64,000 bases of DNA from Coniochaeta sp. PMI_546 (GCA_021432605.1 MU271143.1:3295277-3359276); one strand, 5' to 3'; counted from the stretch's first letter, positions 1 through 12,559 are shown. A program made the numbers and translations. The notes: a model not told the origin generated them from the letters alone.

Positions 1-747
1 CTGTGGGACAGAGTCCTGGACTTGTATCTCAACTTGATGACAGGCCCAACTTGATTAGACACATATACTCCTTTTAGATCGACGGGTCGTCAAGAGCATT
101 AGAACTCGCAATCAGATTACGCCTCCCTTTGACAGCTCTTGTCCCTGTTGCTCACATACTGACCAGGAACCTCCTTTCTTTCCTCTCAAGGCATAGTGCC
201 CGCTCGGCAACTCCCATTTGGGCTACATTATCGACAAGGAACTGCTTATTTGGGACCCATCGAGCCGTTTCTGTGAAGCCTTAAGAATCCTGCCAAGTCG
301 CAGGATTTTCTTTTGACTTTCCACAGTTCGACGGAAACTCGTTTCGGCAGCGCGACCCTTGGCGGCGTTGCATTCGATCAAGGTACCGGTCCATCGCACC
401 CTTGGCCGACGGATATCTTCCAGCGTCGAGCCCCGCTCCGGGATCCAGCTCCGGCCTCGCATTGGCTGGAGAGGACGCCTTCTGCTGTATCTCGTTGACG
501 CTCCTCTTGTCCGCTGGGAGACGGCCAGGACTTGGTTGGGACCACGCAACACCATCACTTGCGGTAACCATAGCAGGACAGACGGCAACCAGAGAGAGTC
601 TTGCGCGCCGGTCGTCGTCTCCTGAGCATGAAAAGACCACCCTGCGTCATTCCCTGGTCCTTTGTCGCATTCAGAGCGCAGAGTCGTCGCTATAGGCCGA
701 TCCCCAGCACTACCACAGTGTAGTGCTCCGGATTCCTACCGGCCGCT
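1..747. other. 5' flank of the Zn2Cys6 gene, no gene seen
   Basis: No reading frame here shows a recognisable family or sustained coding character; the several short overlapping frames look like chance. The right part is probably promoter and leader of the transcription factor starting at 748. A short upstream frame, 628-723, ends 24 bases before that start. Confidence 0.5.
628..723 (+). promoter_or_regulatory. Possible upstream ORF (31 codons)
   Basis: ATG at 628 runs in frame to TAG at 721-723 and would end 24 bases before the ATG of the zinc-cluster gene. If the leader includes this stretch, ribosomes would meet it first, and it could lower or gate translation of the regulator. The mRNA start is not visible in the sequence, so this is inference. 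Confidence 0.25.
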
Positions 748-3284
748 ATGAGTGACTACTATCACCACTTTCTGTCCTCGATGACAGGCGTGGGAGCGCA
801 ACCGCCAAACGTCAACTTCAACCCTCAGGATGTCCCCCTGCCTTTACAACAACCAGCAGCGATGCCTCTAACTGGAGTTCCGCCTAACCCTTATCAGAGC
901 TTGGGCTACTTCACCGGGTTCCCCGAACCTATCATGTTCAATGCCCCAAAAGCGCAGAGAAGTCGGAGGAAGTCGGCACCAGGACTTGATCATATCAAGC
1001 ACCGACGCACAAGGTCTGGATGTTATACGTGCCGAAGTCGCCGCGTCAAGGTATTTGCGAACTTATTGAGCTCGGTGACGGGGACTGGAACTGACATCTG
1101 GCCATAGTGTGACGAGGCGCATCCCGTTTGCGAAAGTAAGAACACAGCCTGCTCGTGAACGCGTTGGCATGTTGCTAATACTTGGCAGGGTGCAGGAAAG
1201 GGAAGCGAGAATGTATCTATCCAGAACCTCCGGCTCAAAAAGGCACCTCCTCTGGGAGTTCGAAGGATGGGACAGGCCAAAGTCAGCATGCTAGCCCGAC
1301 CTCCTCCAACGGCGAAGATGACGACGTCATGGATCAAGACCACAAACTGGAACCTATCCAGGACGAAGAAGAAGAAGTAGACAGCGAAGGTCCGAGCCAA
1401 CAACCAGCAAGGCCCATACGTCCGCCTCGACGATCTAGTACAACGTCCTCGTTTGGACTACAGCTCGCCCCTTTTAGCACACGTCATGGGTCTGAAACGC
1501 CCTCCTTCGAAGGGAACAAGAGCTCTTCCCCGTCTGTGTCGACGGGAACTGGAAGCAGTTTCACACCCGCAGCTCTACAATCCTCCGATACCCCTTGGCA
1601 AATCACGAGCGTTCCTCCAGACTGGTCAGCTCTTCCGCAGGATATTCAGTTTTACCTCAACTATTTCTCTGAAAATATCACACACTACCATTACTGTATG
1701 ATCACGGACTCGGACGACTTTTTCAGGCTGATCCTGCCCAGCATAGCACTGCGTCACGAGGCTCTTCTCTATGCGATCGTGGGATTCGCCGCCTATCATC
1801 ATACGTTGAAGAACCCCAACGGACAGATCAAAGAGTTTTTGCAATACTACAACAAGAGCGTAACATTGCTGCTCGGGTTTCTCAAGAAGAAAGAAAAGCA
1901 TAACATAGGTACTCTTCTGACGATATTACAGCTTGCGGCCATTGAGGTAAGGGAGCACCAAACGATGTGACATCTCTTGCAGTCTCGTTCTCTTTCTGAC
2001 AACTTTCAAGGAATATCTAGGGGATTGGGTCAACCTGATGGGCCACCAAAGGGCTGCCTTTGAAGTCATAAACGAGCTATTTACACCGCAATCAGCCATG
2101 CAGACATCGACGAGCCGCGCCATCTTGACGTGGTACGTTCGGTTCGACGTCTTCGTAGGCATAATGGGGAATTTCGAGACGGCACTGCCACGAGAATGGT
2201 TCTCCACGGCCGTCGACTTTTACCTTGCACAAGCGGAGTCTGAACCGGATAACGTGATGTGGAAGATCGAGGAGCGCAGTGCTCGTCTGCGCCTCATCTC
2301 GATGGAAATGTCGATCCTGTACGGCCAAGGGGCAAGAGGGAGCCTTGCCGGAGACCACTATCTCGCGGAGCACCGCAGGTTATCACAGGAGTTGCAGGAC
2401 TGGAAGGACTCGTGGGACCCGTCGATGACTGATCCGGCTTATTTGGTGACGGACTTCAGCACCAATGAACTCTTGGCACGGGACGACGTTGTCAAGCCAT
2501 TTACCCCCGGCATCCTCTACCACCCGCCCCTTTTCGCATCGACCCTCCTCACCTGCGAGTGGCGCTCGATCGTGATAATGCACGGGTCTCAGGCTATCAC
2601 GGGCCCCGAGGCTGAATCGCAGTTGGCCATCTTGGGAGAGCACGCCTATGCGACGTGCCAGATCTTCGAAATGGTCGAGCGCTGGCCGTTGACACCCAAG
2701 GGAAGCTTGATCAGCATCCACGCATGCCTAGCGATCGCGACCCTCTTCGTCCCCCGCGACCCTAAACATCACAACTGGATCAGGAGGAAGTTTGCTTTGC
2801 TGGAATCTATGGGGTGAGTAGTTCCGTCCTCGTTCTCTTTTACGTCCCTTGTTGTGTGTCGTGCCTCCGACCGGCGCTCCTGTGGTCTCTAATCCTGGTT
2901 GCCGTGTACTTCAAAGGCTGATTCTACGTTTGACGCTGTCTCGTCTTCAAAAAGACAAGTCAAGACCACAAAGCCCTTAACTGACCCTTGATTCACATCA
3001 GATACATCTTCCCCCTGACGATGCGAACGCGCATGGCGGAACTGTTTGGCGATCAGTCATGTGTCCGCTGGTGGCTGGCCGATGACGAAGGCTTTACAGA
3101 GGTCCTGAAGAACGTGCGCATATTCGCCGACGAACGCAACGCGACGGCTGTTACAGCGCAGAGCGAGAACCTCCGCGAGATCCGCCACATTTTCGCCAAA
3201 ATGCAGCTTGGTGGACTGAGCGACAGCCCGCAAAGTGACGATGGGGTTCAGGCAAAGGGCAAAGGGAAACAGAACTCGGTCTGA
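748..3284 (+). CDS. Zn2Cys6 fungal transcription factor (724 aa)
   Basis: Nuclear DNA-binding regulator. Exons 748-1050, 1108-1135, 1189-1946, 2011-2813 and 3002-3284 join in phase to 724 residues. The GAL4-type binuclear zinc cluster is complete, with cysteines at residues 92, 95, 102, 109, 112 and 119 (C-x2-C-x6-C-x6-C-x2-C-x6-C), preceded by a basic stretch. An acidic, serine-rich linker follows, then a long helical region like the fungal-specific factor domain (LQLAAIE/EYLGDWVNLMGHQ across intron 3). Two introns cut the zinc cluster and leave a 28-nt microexon. Intron 4 is long (188 nt). The target genes cannot be told from sequence and there is no adjacent pathway cluster. Family assignment is secure; the specific orthologue is not known to me. 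Confidence 0.9.
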
Positions 3285-5185
3285 GCAGCAACATGATACC
3301 GCATGAGGGCTTGCGTAAGCCTCTCCATCCGGGTTGCCTGTTGTGGTTTCTCTCCTCGATCATGGTTCGGACGGTGCCGCCCACGTCAGTCTTGGTCAGC
3401 AAATCAAGGGACCAGAGGCCAATCCTGGACTTGCTACGTGCGATTTCCAAAACATACCGCGGCACAGAGAAGATTAAAGAGGGTGGTCACTCATGGGAAC
3501 TGGAACTGGATCTGAAAACGGAACAAGCCTTCGCTGGACTCTGCCGGATTTGCAGATGCGGCATGATCTCTCAGGGTTCCGAGGCTTTGTCCGTTTTGGC
3601 TCGACCAAGAGCCGCTGGAGATGCCTACCCGTTTTCTGTGCGGTGGATGTTCATCTGATACCCCGGCTCAACAGTGTTGCAGTCGTTTTGGCCCCCGCTC
3701 TAGCTTTCGTCTGAAGTTTGAGTGGCCCATCAGAGGTGCCAGGGGGATGAAACATGACAGGAGTGGATCTCAGCCGGGATATCAAGGACTGACATGCGCG
3801 CACTTGGAACCATGGGACGGAAAGACCTGACGTCGATGAGGCTCTTACCCGCGTGGTCCGAGTGGCCACCCTTGGACAATCGCCTAGACCCGATCATGCG
3901 GCACCACATCATGTCAGATCTCGATACATATGCACGTGGGCGGAGGCGGAGGCGCTTTGATCCCCCTTGCCTGCCCGTACTCGGGACCGGCCATCGCAGC
4001 CTCTCTATCTAAATATATGCATCTCTGAAACAGCACCACATGCACCAACGGACGGACTTCCTCTTTGTGTCGCATCAGCCAGGAAGCCGCTGTACGCGCA
4101 GCCCACCCCCCAAAGCCCAAACACCGACGACGATCTTGGGGGCTGTCCCCATCCTCTCATGGACGGTTTCATCGGAAGATCTCTACATACATTGCTACCA
4201 CCAAGTACCAACAGCTACCTTGCCGGACCTTAGACGGGACAAGACGGGAAATTGGGCGATCAGCAGGGGTTCTATCTGCATTGGCGGCGTACGGCATGCC
4301 GCTCTCAAACTTGGGACGACGACGACTTTCTTTCAACCTCAACCTCGATTTCAACTTCAATTTCAACCATTTCATGTATATTCTCTAGTATCTCCCTTCA
4401 TCCACCAAGGAGCATTCCCGGGATCTATGCAGATACCCCTTGACTTATACCATTTAATTATTCTTATCATTTCTTATACTTCTCATGTATGCTACGTTTC
4501 TTCCTTTCGCCTTCGCCGTTACTCATCTTCAGACTCCATGGCAGGCGTAACCAGAAAGATCAGTCATTCTCCTAACCTTCCCTTCACCTTCTTCATCTTC
4601 GCTTCGTTTCTGTGTTCATAGTTAGGAGTTGGGGAAGGAAGCATAGGGTGGCCGGGGGAAAACAAAATATCAACTCACCAGGAGGTTTGGAGCTTAGCAA
4701 CCTCGGTGTTCAGGAAAAGATCCGGTATGCATGCAGTTGGGACTCCTGGGCACGGTGTTCGAGAGGCAGGGGAGGGCCGTCGAAGAAGAAGCTGTCAAGC
4801 ATCATATAGGTCTTTAAATCATTGCACAGCCACCTCTATATCGCATCATTCCATCATTGGATGGCCACTCCATCTCACCATCATGGAACGTCCTTCGAGT
4901 TGTCTGATATATTCATGTGATCATTCATTATCCCGAGGCCCACAACCCGTGATGCGGTGTCTCTGACACGTATCCATGTGCTCGAAAGGACAAATAGGTA
5001 TCCTCAGGTATTCGTACAGAACCAAAGCCACGTACCTCCTCCACAACCCAGCGAACAACCACGCCGATACTGCCGTAACCTATAGACGACCAGGACATTC
5101 AGTCTGCCTTGGTCGATTGACACTAGCCAATTCCCCAGGATAAAACCGTCCACTATCCGCTGAACTAGCATCATGCACAACAACC
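3285..5185. other. Intergenic, 1.9 kb, no gene seen
   Basis: Lies between the 3' ends of the convergent zinc-cluster and mob3 genes. The frames are short and have no family signature. The stretch around 4320-4620 is pyrimidine-rich (runs of CTTC and TTTC), the rest mixed. It probably holds both 3' untranslated regions. Confidence 0.5.
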
Positions 5186-7133
5186 TCACTCCTTCTCCTC
5201 CGTCCCAGCCTTGCCCTCGTCCTCCAAACCCTTCACCTCCTCCGGCTTATCCGCTTGTCCAGCCTCGGCTTCCTCAGCCTTGTCACTCTTCCCCTCGGTC
5301 TGATCCCCTTTCTCCTCGCTGGCCGCTGCCACCACAGCAGCAGCAGCCGCCGGATCCTCCTTGGCCACAGCGTCATCAAACTCCTCGGACTGGATGGCAG
5401 ACACGGGCAGTTTCTCCTCCTCAACCTCTCCTGGCGCGGCCTCCTCTGCCTCAGCAGGCTTCGCTTCTTTGACATCTTCATCGGACGGAATGACAGTCTC
5501 ATCTCCAGCCTCCTCGCCCTCCTCCTGCTCCTGCTCCTGCTCCTTCTGAGCCTCAGCTGATTCAGGTTGCGCCTCAGACGGCTCGACCGACGGCTCACTG
5601 ACCGATTTCTCCAACTCGTTCTCGATAACAACGCTGGCGAGATCCGCCTCGGCAGGCTGCTCTTCCCGTACCGAATCGTCGTCTTCCTTCTGCTCCGCCG
5701 GCACGGCGTCCGGCGCCTCCCTCTCCTCCTCATCGTCGTTCTCCGCAGTCTCCTTCGTCTCGACCTTGGTCTCCATCTCCCGCCGCGCAGGGCTAGCATT
5801 ACCCTCATCCAAAACAATAACAGGCACATCCGCAGCCTCAGCCTCAGCCTCGGTCTCGGCCCCTGCCTCGCCCTGGTCCTCCTCGACCCTTGGTACAGCC
5901 GGCTGCGGCTGGGACGCCGCCGACTGAAGGCTCATCGCCTTCATCCTCCCCGCCAGACCCGCCGCGTGGCCGTCAACATCCTCGTCCACCTCGGGCACCA
6001 TCGAGATGGCGTTGCCGGTCGAGGGGTTGCTGCGGATGTGTCTCCTAGTATTCGTCCTGGCAGCCGCGGAGTTGAAGGCGTCGTCGTCCAGCGACGACTG
6101 ACCCTGGCCTGCGCCCGTGCGCTCCACCGCGGACGGCGGACGGGCAATCGCTGTCACCACCTGGTGCTGACCGCCCGCCGAGGCCTGGTGCTTCTTGTCG
6201 CCGCTGGCAACCTCGAGACCCGCGGTAGGTGCCTCCAGGCCCTCGGCCTCGGGCGGCAGCTTGTAATTCTCGGCGGGCAGCAGGTCGTACAGGTCGCAGA
6301 CCGTCTTGAAGAAGACGTAGAGGCCGGTCTGGCCCTCGACGGACCAGAAGACGCCCCTGTGCTGGAACCAGGCGTGGGCGAAGATGCGGTGCAGGCGGCG
6401 GAAGACGTTGACGAGGTTCTTGAGAGCGGCGCCCTTGTCGTGGCCGTCGGAGAGGGGGGCGACGAAGCGGCTGGGGAAGATCTTTGGGTTGGTGACGACG
6501 TTGGCGGCCCAGTCGAGGGTGTGGCAGCAGTAGTCGATGGCGCAGCAGGATTTGGGGGCGTCGTGCACGGCGCAGAGGAACTGCCACTCGGAGGCGCGCA
6601 TCTCTGGGCAGGTGGCGGCGCTGCAAGGCGGGGTGTCGAAGAGGAAGCCGACGATGAGGGAGTTGCACTGGGCGATCAGGAAGCGGCACAGCTCGTAGAG
6701 CCAGAGGGTGCGGTCGATCGACGGGGGTGGGGTGGCGAGGAGCTTGGCCGTCTCGCGGGTTATGGGGACGGTGTTGCTGCGGGTGTGGTAGTAGTGGAGG
6801 GCGGCGAGGTGTTCCTGGAGCTGGAAGGCTGAATCGAGCTGTGGTTCGGCGGCCGTGTTAGTAGAGGGTGGTGGTGGTGATAATGATGATGCTAATGAGG
6901 AGGAAGGAAGGTTAGATACTGACCTCGTTGAGAGGAATGAGAGGTGGGCCGGCAGCCATGTCGGCGGCCTTGGTGCCCGGATGTATTCGGCGCTTGGCGG
7001 CGGCATCGATCTGCGTCTGTTCAATCTGCTGCGCCTGGAGCGCATTAGGTCCCATGGACGGTGAGTTGGGGCCGAGCTGGATCTCGGCCGGTGGCGGGGG
7101 GCTTGGAAGCCTCGGTGAGCTCGGCATGGCCAT
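5186..7133 (-). CDS. mob3: MOB3/phocein, STRIPAK subunit (620 aa)
   Basis: Member of the Mob1/phocein family, closest to the MOB4/phocein branch. In Sordaria and Neurospora this protein belongs to the STRIPAK phosphatase-kinase complex required for hyphal fusion and fruiting bodies. Exon 1 is 6924-7133 and exon 2 is 5186-6838; the 85-nt intron is phase 0, giving ..PLNE/LDSAFQLQEHL. The Mob core spans about residues 60-270 and carries the zinc-site Cys/His residues (TPPCSAATCPEMRASEW, then CHTLDW, and HRIFAHAWFQHR). The remaining ~350 residues form a highly acidic Glu/Ala-rich tail, far longer than the animal protein (~225 aa). The ATG at 7133 has a second ATG two codons inside; either could be used. 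Divergent from the zng1 gene, with 649 bp between. Confidence 0.92.
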
Positions 7134-7782
7134 CTCGGCGGCGAGAACGGGTTGCGACCGCGGATCGAACGGAGATGGGTTGAGTGTCAGGTCACCACTG
7201 CTGGTGGTATATCCGCACTAGCGATCTGATGTTGTGTCTCTGGCTGTAACGCGGTCGCCAGTGCTGGCTCTTTACGTCTTGTCTGTCTATGGGGTTCGAG
7301 CTGTCCGACTATAGCTCCAAGAGAAGGATTTGCGAGGTCTAATGAGCTGTTGGTAATCCTGGACGTGAGGTTGACAAGGCACGACACGACGACGACTTTG
7401 CAGTTTTCGATAGACGCCCAAGAAATGGTTGGTGACAATCGATTGGTAGCTGCTGCCGCGTCAAAGCTTCACCCCTGTCTGCATGTTCCAGCTTGTCTTT
7501 GCCTCGAGAGTCGACCCCGTGGTGGGGGATGTCATTATGTAAGGCAAGCTACAGTTTCAAGACTTATTTCTCACTGTCTCGGCGCACTGTATCCTTCAAC
7601 GCGCTGCCCTCAAAGTTCTATTGATTTCCAAGGAGGCGCATACACGTGTATAATGTGTCTTATACAGATTTTAATGTAAAGAAAAGACGCCCAGAAGTCC
7701 TAGTCTTGCTAAGAAATCGGCTCACAATTCACTATCTCATCCTGTCAAGAAAAAGATCAGGCAATCACACGAGGACATAACC
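7134..7782. promoter_or_regulatory. Divergent promoter region mob3 / zng1
   Basis: 649 bp between the start codons of mob3 (-) and the zng1-like gene (+). It must carry both promoters and leaders. I see no convincing gene in it and no site that I can name with confidence. Confidence 0.4.
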
Positions 7783-9155
7783 ATGAACTTTGACGATGAC
7801 GTCCCCCCGGACCTCGTCGAGACAGGCGCCGAGCCGGTTGACGAGGAGAAGATTGTCAAAGTACCCATTACCATAGTCACCGGTACGGATATTCTGCAGG
7901 AGAGTATGACTTTGCTTGTACTGATAGACCGGGACAGGATATCTCGGCGCTGGAAAGACGACACTCTTAAACTATATATTGACGGCTCAACATGGGAAGA
8001 AAATCGCCGTTATCATGAATGAGTTTGGAGATTGTATGTCATCTCGCTGAACTGGCTGCACGGCTGCTTGCTTATTGAACCATAGCTTTGGACATCGAGA
8101 AATCCCTCACAGTCAACAAGGATGGCGAAGCCGTCGAGGAGTGGCTCGAAGTCGGAAATGGCTGCATATGTTGCTCCGTAAAGTAAGTTCCGTGAACCTG
8201 GGCCAAATATGCAGGCACGCTCACACCTGCTGCGATAGGGATACAGGAGTGAATGCCATCGAGTCTCTTATGGAAAAGAAGGGCAAGTTCGACTACATCT
8301 TACTGGAGACAACTGGTCTGGCAGATCCAGGAAATCTGGCTCCCCTCTTTTGGGTCGATGACGGACTGGCCAGCACAATCTACCTGGACGGTATCGTGAC
8401 TCTCGTCGACGCAAAGAACATTCTCCGAAGTCTGGACGATCCCTCTGGGAAGGTGGAAGGCCACGACAACGACGAAACGGACAATCATGGACCAGTCATG
8501 ACCACCGCCCACGTGCAAATATCGCACGCCGACGTCATTGTCATCAACAAGTCTGACCTCGTAACAGACGAGGAGCTGCGGCAAGTCAGGGACAGGATAG
8601 AATCGATCAACGGCCTTGCCAAGATCCATGTTACCAAGCAGAGCCAAATACCTCAACTGGAAGGCGTCATCCTAGACATACACGCATACGACAGCGTAGA
8701 GGTGTTGGACCAGTCTGGCAAAGGCCACAGCCACCTCGATCCGGTAAGATCAGCCGCATCGGTGGTCGCCTCCTGTTACTGACACTGTGCAGAGTATAAC
8801 AACAATATCTATACCGTTGCCAGTCCTGACTAGCAGTCAAGTCGAGGCTGTAGATGAATGGCTGAGGATGGTTCTCTGGGAGTACCTGCTCCCCGGAGAG
8901 ACCTTTCCCGATCATGGTCCACATTTTGAGATTCACAGGCTGAAGGGGAGGCTGGTGTTGGAAGATGGCAAGCAGAAGATGATTCAAGGAGTCCGCGAAC
9001 TATTCGACATTATAGATAATCCGTCAAGCGGGACGTCAGAGCCAGGTCAAGGGAAGATGATCTTGATTGGCCGCCATTTGGAAAGGTTTGACTTTGAAAG
9101 AAGTCTCTTGGCTGCGATAGAGAGAGGTGGACAATCACCCACCAATCTAGACTAA
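7783..9155 (+). CDS. ZNG1: CobW/COG0523 GTPase, ZNG1-type zinc metallochaperone (386 aa)
   Basis: GTP-driven metallochaperone; the eukaryotic ZNG1/CBWD branch (yeast YNR029C) hands zinc to methionine aminopeptidase. Exons 7783-7882, 7938-8033, 8086-8182, 8239-8743 and 8793-9155 give 386 residues. Visible motifs: Walker A GYLGAGKT at residues 34-41; the MNEFGD segment; the metal-binding [15 protein letters not shown] as the Walker B/switch region; and VINKSD as the NKxD guanine motif. A CobW C-terminal domain follows (GRLVLEDG.., FIGRH-like MILIGRHLE). The early introns split the Walker A and CxCC regions, so the gene is not visible as one long frame. Family assignment is firm; the zinc role is taken from studied relatives. 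Confidence 0.92.
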
Positions 9156-9707
9156 GGTGGGAGTCGCAATCGCATGCACGTCTGTTTGATTAGAAGAATG
9201 ATCAAATGAAATGATGGATTGACCTCCACCCAAATCATCTCAAGAATACTCGTGTAGGTACCTTATAGGACAAGATGTCACGAGAAGCCGACAGAACAGA
9301 GTATCGGATGGGACATGTGTCGTTGAGGAAGGTGCATGTTAGGATGGATCATAGAGGTCACGACCCTTGCCTAGCGCCACTGCAGCCTCGCTCCTTCCAG
9401 CTCCACACAAAATGCAGTGTGCTACTCGCAGGAGACTAAGAAGGAACGGCACACAAGTAGGCCAGGACCCAAGGATGCACGGGCCATATGCCAGCTGCAA
9501 ACGCGAGCCTCCTCCAAACGACATCCCTGTTACTCTATTTCGGACCTCAACCTTGCCCATCATCGATGCTCCTACACTTACCACTTCGACTCGATACTCC
9601 GCCTCGACACACCGACCGAGAGATACGTGTACAATTGCCCTCCGCCGAATAGCTTACGAGCTTTTCTCTTTGCGATATCAAGAGACTCATCCAACCTAGC
9701 ATCCACG
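9156..9707. other. Intergenic zng1-not2, no gene seen
   Basis: 552 bp between two genes on the + strand. It holds the zng1 3' region and the not2 promoter and leader. Short frames only; nothing recognised. Confidence 0.45.
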
Positions 9708-12559
9708 ATGAATCGACAAGGTACGATCACTCGAACAGGCCTCGCTCTCCTCCCCTTTGCCTTGACCTCCGACATCGTATACCCCCTCAGTCCGCGCCCG
9801 CACAGCATAGACTCGCTGCTTTCCGCACAAGACCCTGCATTCCAGCACGCTTCTAGTGATCGAGCCCCTGAGACTGCCTGACAATGGAAGTGGTGGTGGC
9901 ATGTTTGGTCGTCCTGAGCTGGATGGTCTGGTTCCAGATACCATCATGTGGCCACAGGACCTGGGGAAAGATCTGGGGAGGACCACATACACGGTTCGAA
10001 TCTGCCATTCAAATCGCCTGATGTTGCAGCTCCGAAAGCCCGAACCTATGCTCCTGTCGCTGCGACGTGATGTCACCACTCTTGATGGACGGCTCTAGAG
10101 CCGGGCGCAGACGCATTTCCTTCTGTCGAACCCACGTCGCCAGGACGCTTGCCCAAGAGACATGGGGCTAATGAGGAATATGATGTATAGGTGCAGTACC
10201 GCAGTCATTACGCGGCATACCAGCAGGTTTCGGAGGTCAACAACCACCTCAACGACAAGGGCGCGCAGTGTCCAACCAAATACCAAATGGGAAGACAGGT
10301 GAGGCTGAAGATCCAGAAAGAAACGGCCACGATGCTCCTTTGTTTCTGGGTGGCTGACAAGGCGACAAAATGTAGCAGGCAATGGGTCGGGATGGGCCTT
10401 TGGCGGCGGTAACGTGCCTTTAAGTGCTGGTGGTCTTCAGAATCAATCACGGCAACTTGGTGGAAGCGCCAGCTTTGCGCAGACTCTAGGCGGGTCGCAA
10501 CCTGCAACGCCCTTAGACCCTTCGTATGTTGTTCTGCGCATTTCCTTTGGTCTTTCAACTTGCAGTCACATTTCTTATCACTCTCTCCGCATCACCTTGC
10601 CTGATATCCCACCTTCCATCTTCACCTACCTCATTCTTCACCTCACTCCTCAGCATCAGTATTGGCGCTGCGGACAGAGCCATTCTTGCTTCTTCTCTCC
10701 ACCACTTGTGATCGATCCTTCTGTTTGCTCTTGTATGCATCTTGATCTCCGCGCAATATCATCATTACAGCGGATTCGTTCGCGATGGATCCCAAGCAAT
10801 GGAAGCCGTCGAGCACGAAACCATCACTGCGATTCAAGGTCCTCCGGGCGTCGACTCCGACACCAGAGCCCGAGGTGAAGCCGGCCAATTTGGGTCTCCC
10901 ATACGCCTCTGTCCTGAAGGGGTACTGTAACTTGTGGTGTTTGATGTTTGCCCTTGTTTCCTGTCACCTGCTGCTAACCTCGAATCTCCCACCCGCACCT
11001 ATTTTGTCAAGTTCATCTCACGGTCATATCACCTTCCATTCCACAAATACCCCATAAGCCATCATCTAGCAGAATGGATCAGTTTCTAACCTGGTATGAC
11101 AGCGAGTTCCCTTCATTGTCGAACAATTCTCAACTTGGAAATGCAGGGCAGACAAACCTGTGGGCGACCGGCGGGCGCAATCTTGGAGGGCCGATACCGC
11201 GGAATCAAGCCACACCCATCAGCTCTCAAACGTCACAGCAGCAAGATGACCTATTCAGCACTTCTTCAAGGCTCTCGTCTGCCCAGGGCTCGTTTCGCTT
11301 CGGCAACCCGCCAAGTGCCACCCAAGGATCGCAGTCGCAAGGGACGAGTGTGGACGAGTTCCCGCCACTCAACCGAAATGCCAACGGTGATATCGGGCAG
11401 GAACGTGGGTCGAATCTGATGTCCAGCTTTGGTTTTGGTGCGACCGCTGCGGCGTCAGCGCCGACGGCGCAGCCCAATCGGGTTGGCAACGGGCTTCTCA
11501 ATGCGCTCTCGGCTAACTCCCGGGCAACAGAAGTTCTCTCACCGTCGACTGGTGAGTTTGACGCATACAGCGACTCTACCGTCCGTGAAATGCTGACATG
11601 AGCTAACCGTGTCTATAGGCTCACAGTCGCGGGAAGGCCGAAGCTCTGTCGGCGATGACGACGTCCGGCAAAAGAACGGTGCTTTCCGTGAGGATAGCAT
11701 AGCATCTCAGTCATCGCTCTTAGGCCAAGGCCCACCCGGCGATAACCGGAATCCCCACGGTGCCATTGGCAACGACTCGTCGAACGGCAAGGGCAAAGAG
11801 AGCAAGGATAACGGCGTGCCAGATGTGCAGGACCCTCTAGCTGGCTTATCACCAGCTGACAGGTTCGGACTGAAGGGACTTCGGCATATGATGAACGCGC
11901 ACCCGGACTACCAATCTTTGCTGGGTGGTATTGACCCAACAACACTTGGTATCGACCTAACTTCCAATGAGTATGACCCTGCTAGCCTCGCTTTTCGGAT
12001 GGGACAGCGACTGATATACAGCAGGATGATCTCAACCTCAATCTGGTCTCCATTTACTGACGACCCTCCGCGGCCTTCGATCCCCAAATTCCGGTTGCCG
12101 GAGTGCTATCAAGTCAACAATGTGCAGCCCATCGAGAACAAGATCGGCAGCTTCAACGAGGAGACCCTGATGTGGATATTCTACAGCTGTCCGGGGGACG
12201 TCAAGCAGCAGCTAGCCGCAATAGAGCTGTATGCCAATCCAGACCTCTACCTTCATAAGCGTGACCATTTTGGAACTAATCTGGTAGCAGCAACAACCGA
12301 AACTGGCGATGGCACAAGAAACACCAGACTTGGCTTACGAAGGACGACCTCATGATGCCGCAGGTACTGAGTCCGAATCACGAGCGAGGGTTCTACATTG
12401 TCTGGGACACTGTGAACTGGAGGAAGGAGAGGGTTGTAAGCCTCCGCACTCTCTTGTGCTCTCTTCTCGTGTGGATTTTTACTGACCTCATCTCCGCAGA
12501 GAGACTTCACTCTTTATTACTCAGACCTGGACCCAGCGCCGCAAGCGGTCGCTCCTTGA
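9708..12559 (+). CDS. NOT2: NOT2/CDC36 subunit of CCR4-NOT (510 aa)
   Basis: Subunit of the CCR4-NOT deadenylase and transcription-control complex. Seven exons are inferred: 9708-9720, 10191-10298, 10379-10523, 11103-11551, 11619-12228, 12288-12435 and 12500-12559, totalling 510 residues. The N-terminus reads MNRQGAVPQSLRG.. and then a Gly/Gln/Ser-rich segment with the conserved GGSQPATPLD and EFPSLSNN blocks. The NOT2/3/5 domain fills the C-terminal ~170 residues (LAGLSPADRFGLKGL, ..NNRNWRWHKKHQTW, ..FTLYYSDLD). Introns 1 (470 nt) and 3 (579 nt) are far longer than the 59-80 nt of the others, and intron 3 contains an exon-like ORF. The donor of the last intron could be 12433 or 12436; both keep frame. 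Confidence 0.9.
10785..10921 (+). other. Exon-like ORF inside NOT2 intron 3 (possible alternative first exon)
   Basis: ATG at 10785 opens 45 clean codons (MDPKQWKPSSTKPSLRF..) and reaches a GT donor at 10922. Spliced to the normal acceptor ending at 11102, it would enter NOT2 exon 4 in the correct phase (..VLKG/EFPSLSNN). This would make a NOT2 isoform with a different N-terminus. The phase match alone has a one-in-three chance, so transcript evidence is needed. Confidence 0.3.

Noticed and set aside
5567-6832. 421-codon plus-strand frame opposite mob3
   Set aside because: Shadow of the GC-rich, Glu-rich mob3 coding strand; no family features.
9980-10020. tRNA-like T-loop GGTTCGAATC
   Set aside because: Flanking bases do not form a T stem and no acceptor or anticodon arms are found; it sits in NOT2 intron 1.
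9856-10098. 80-codon frame inside NOT2 intron 1 as an exon
   Set aside because: Splicing 9720 to 10191 gives the family-like MNRQGAVPQSLRG N-terminus; the frame at 9856 starts at GTG, ends in a stop and does not link onward.
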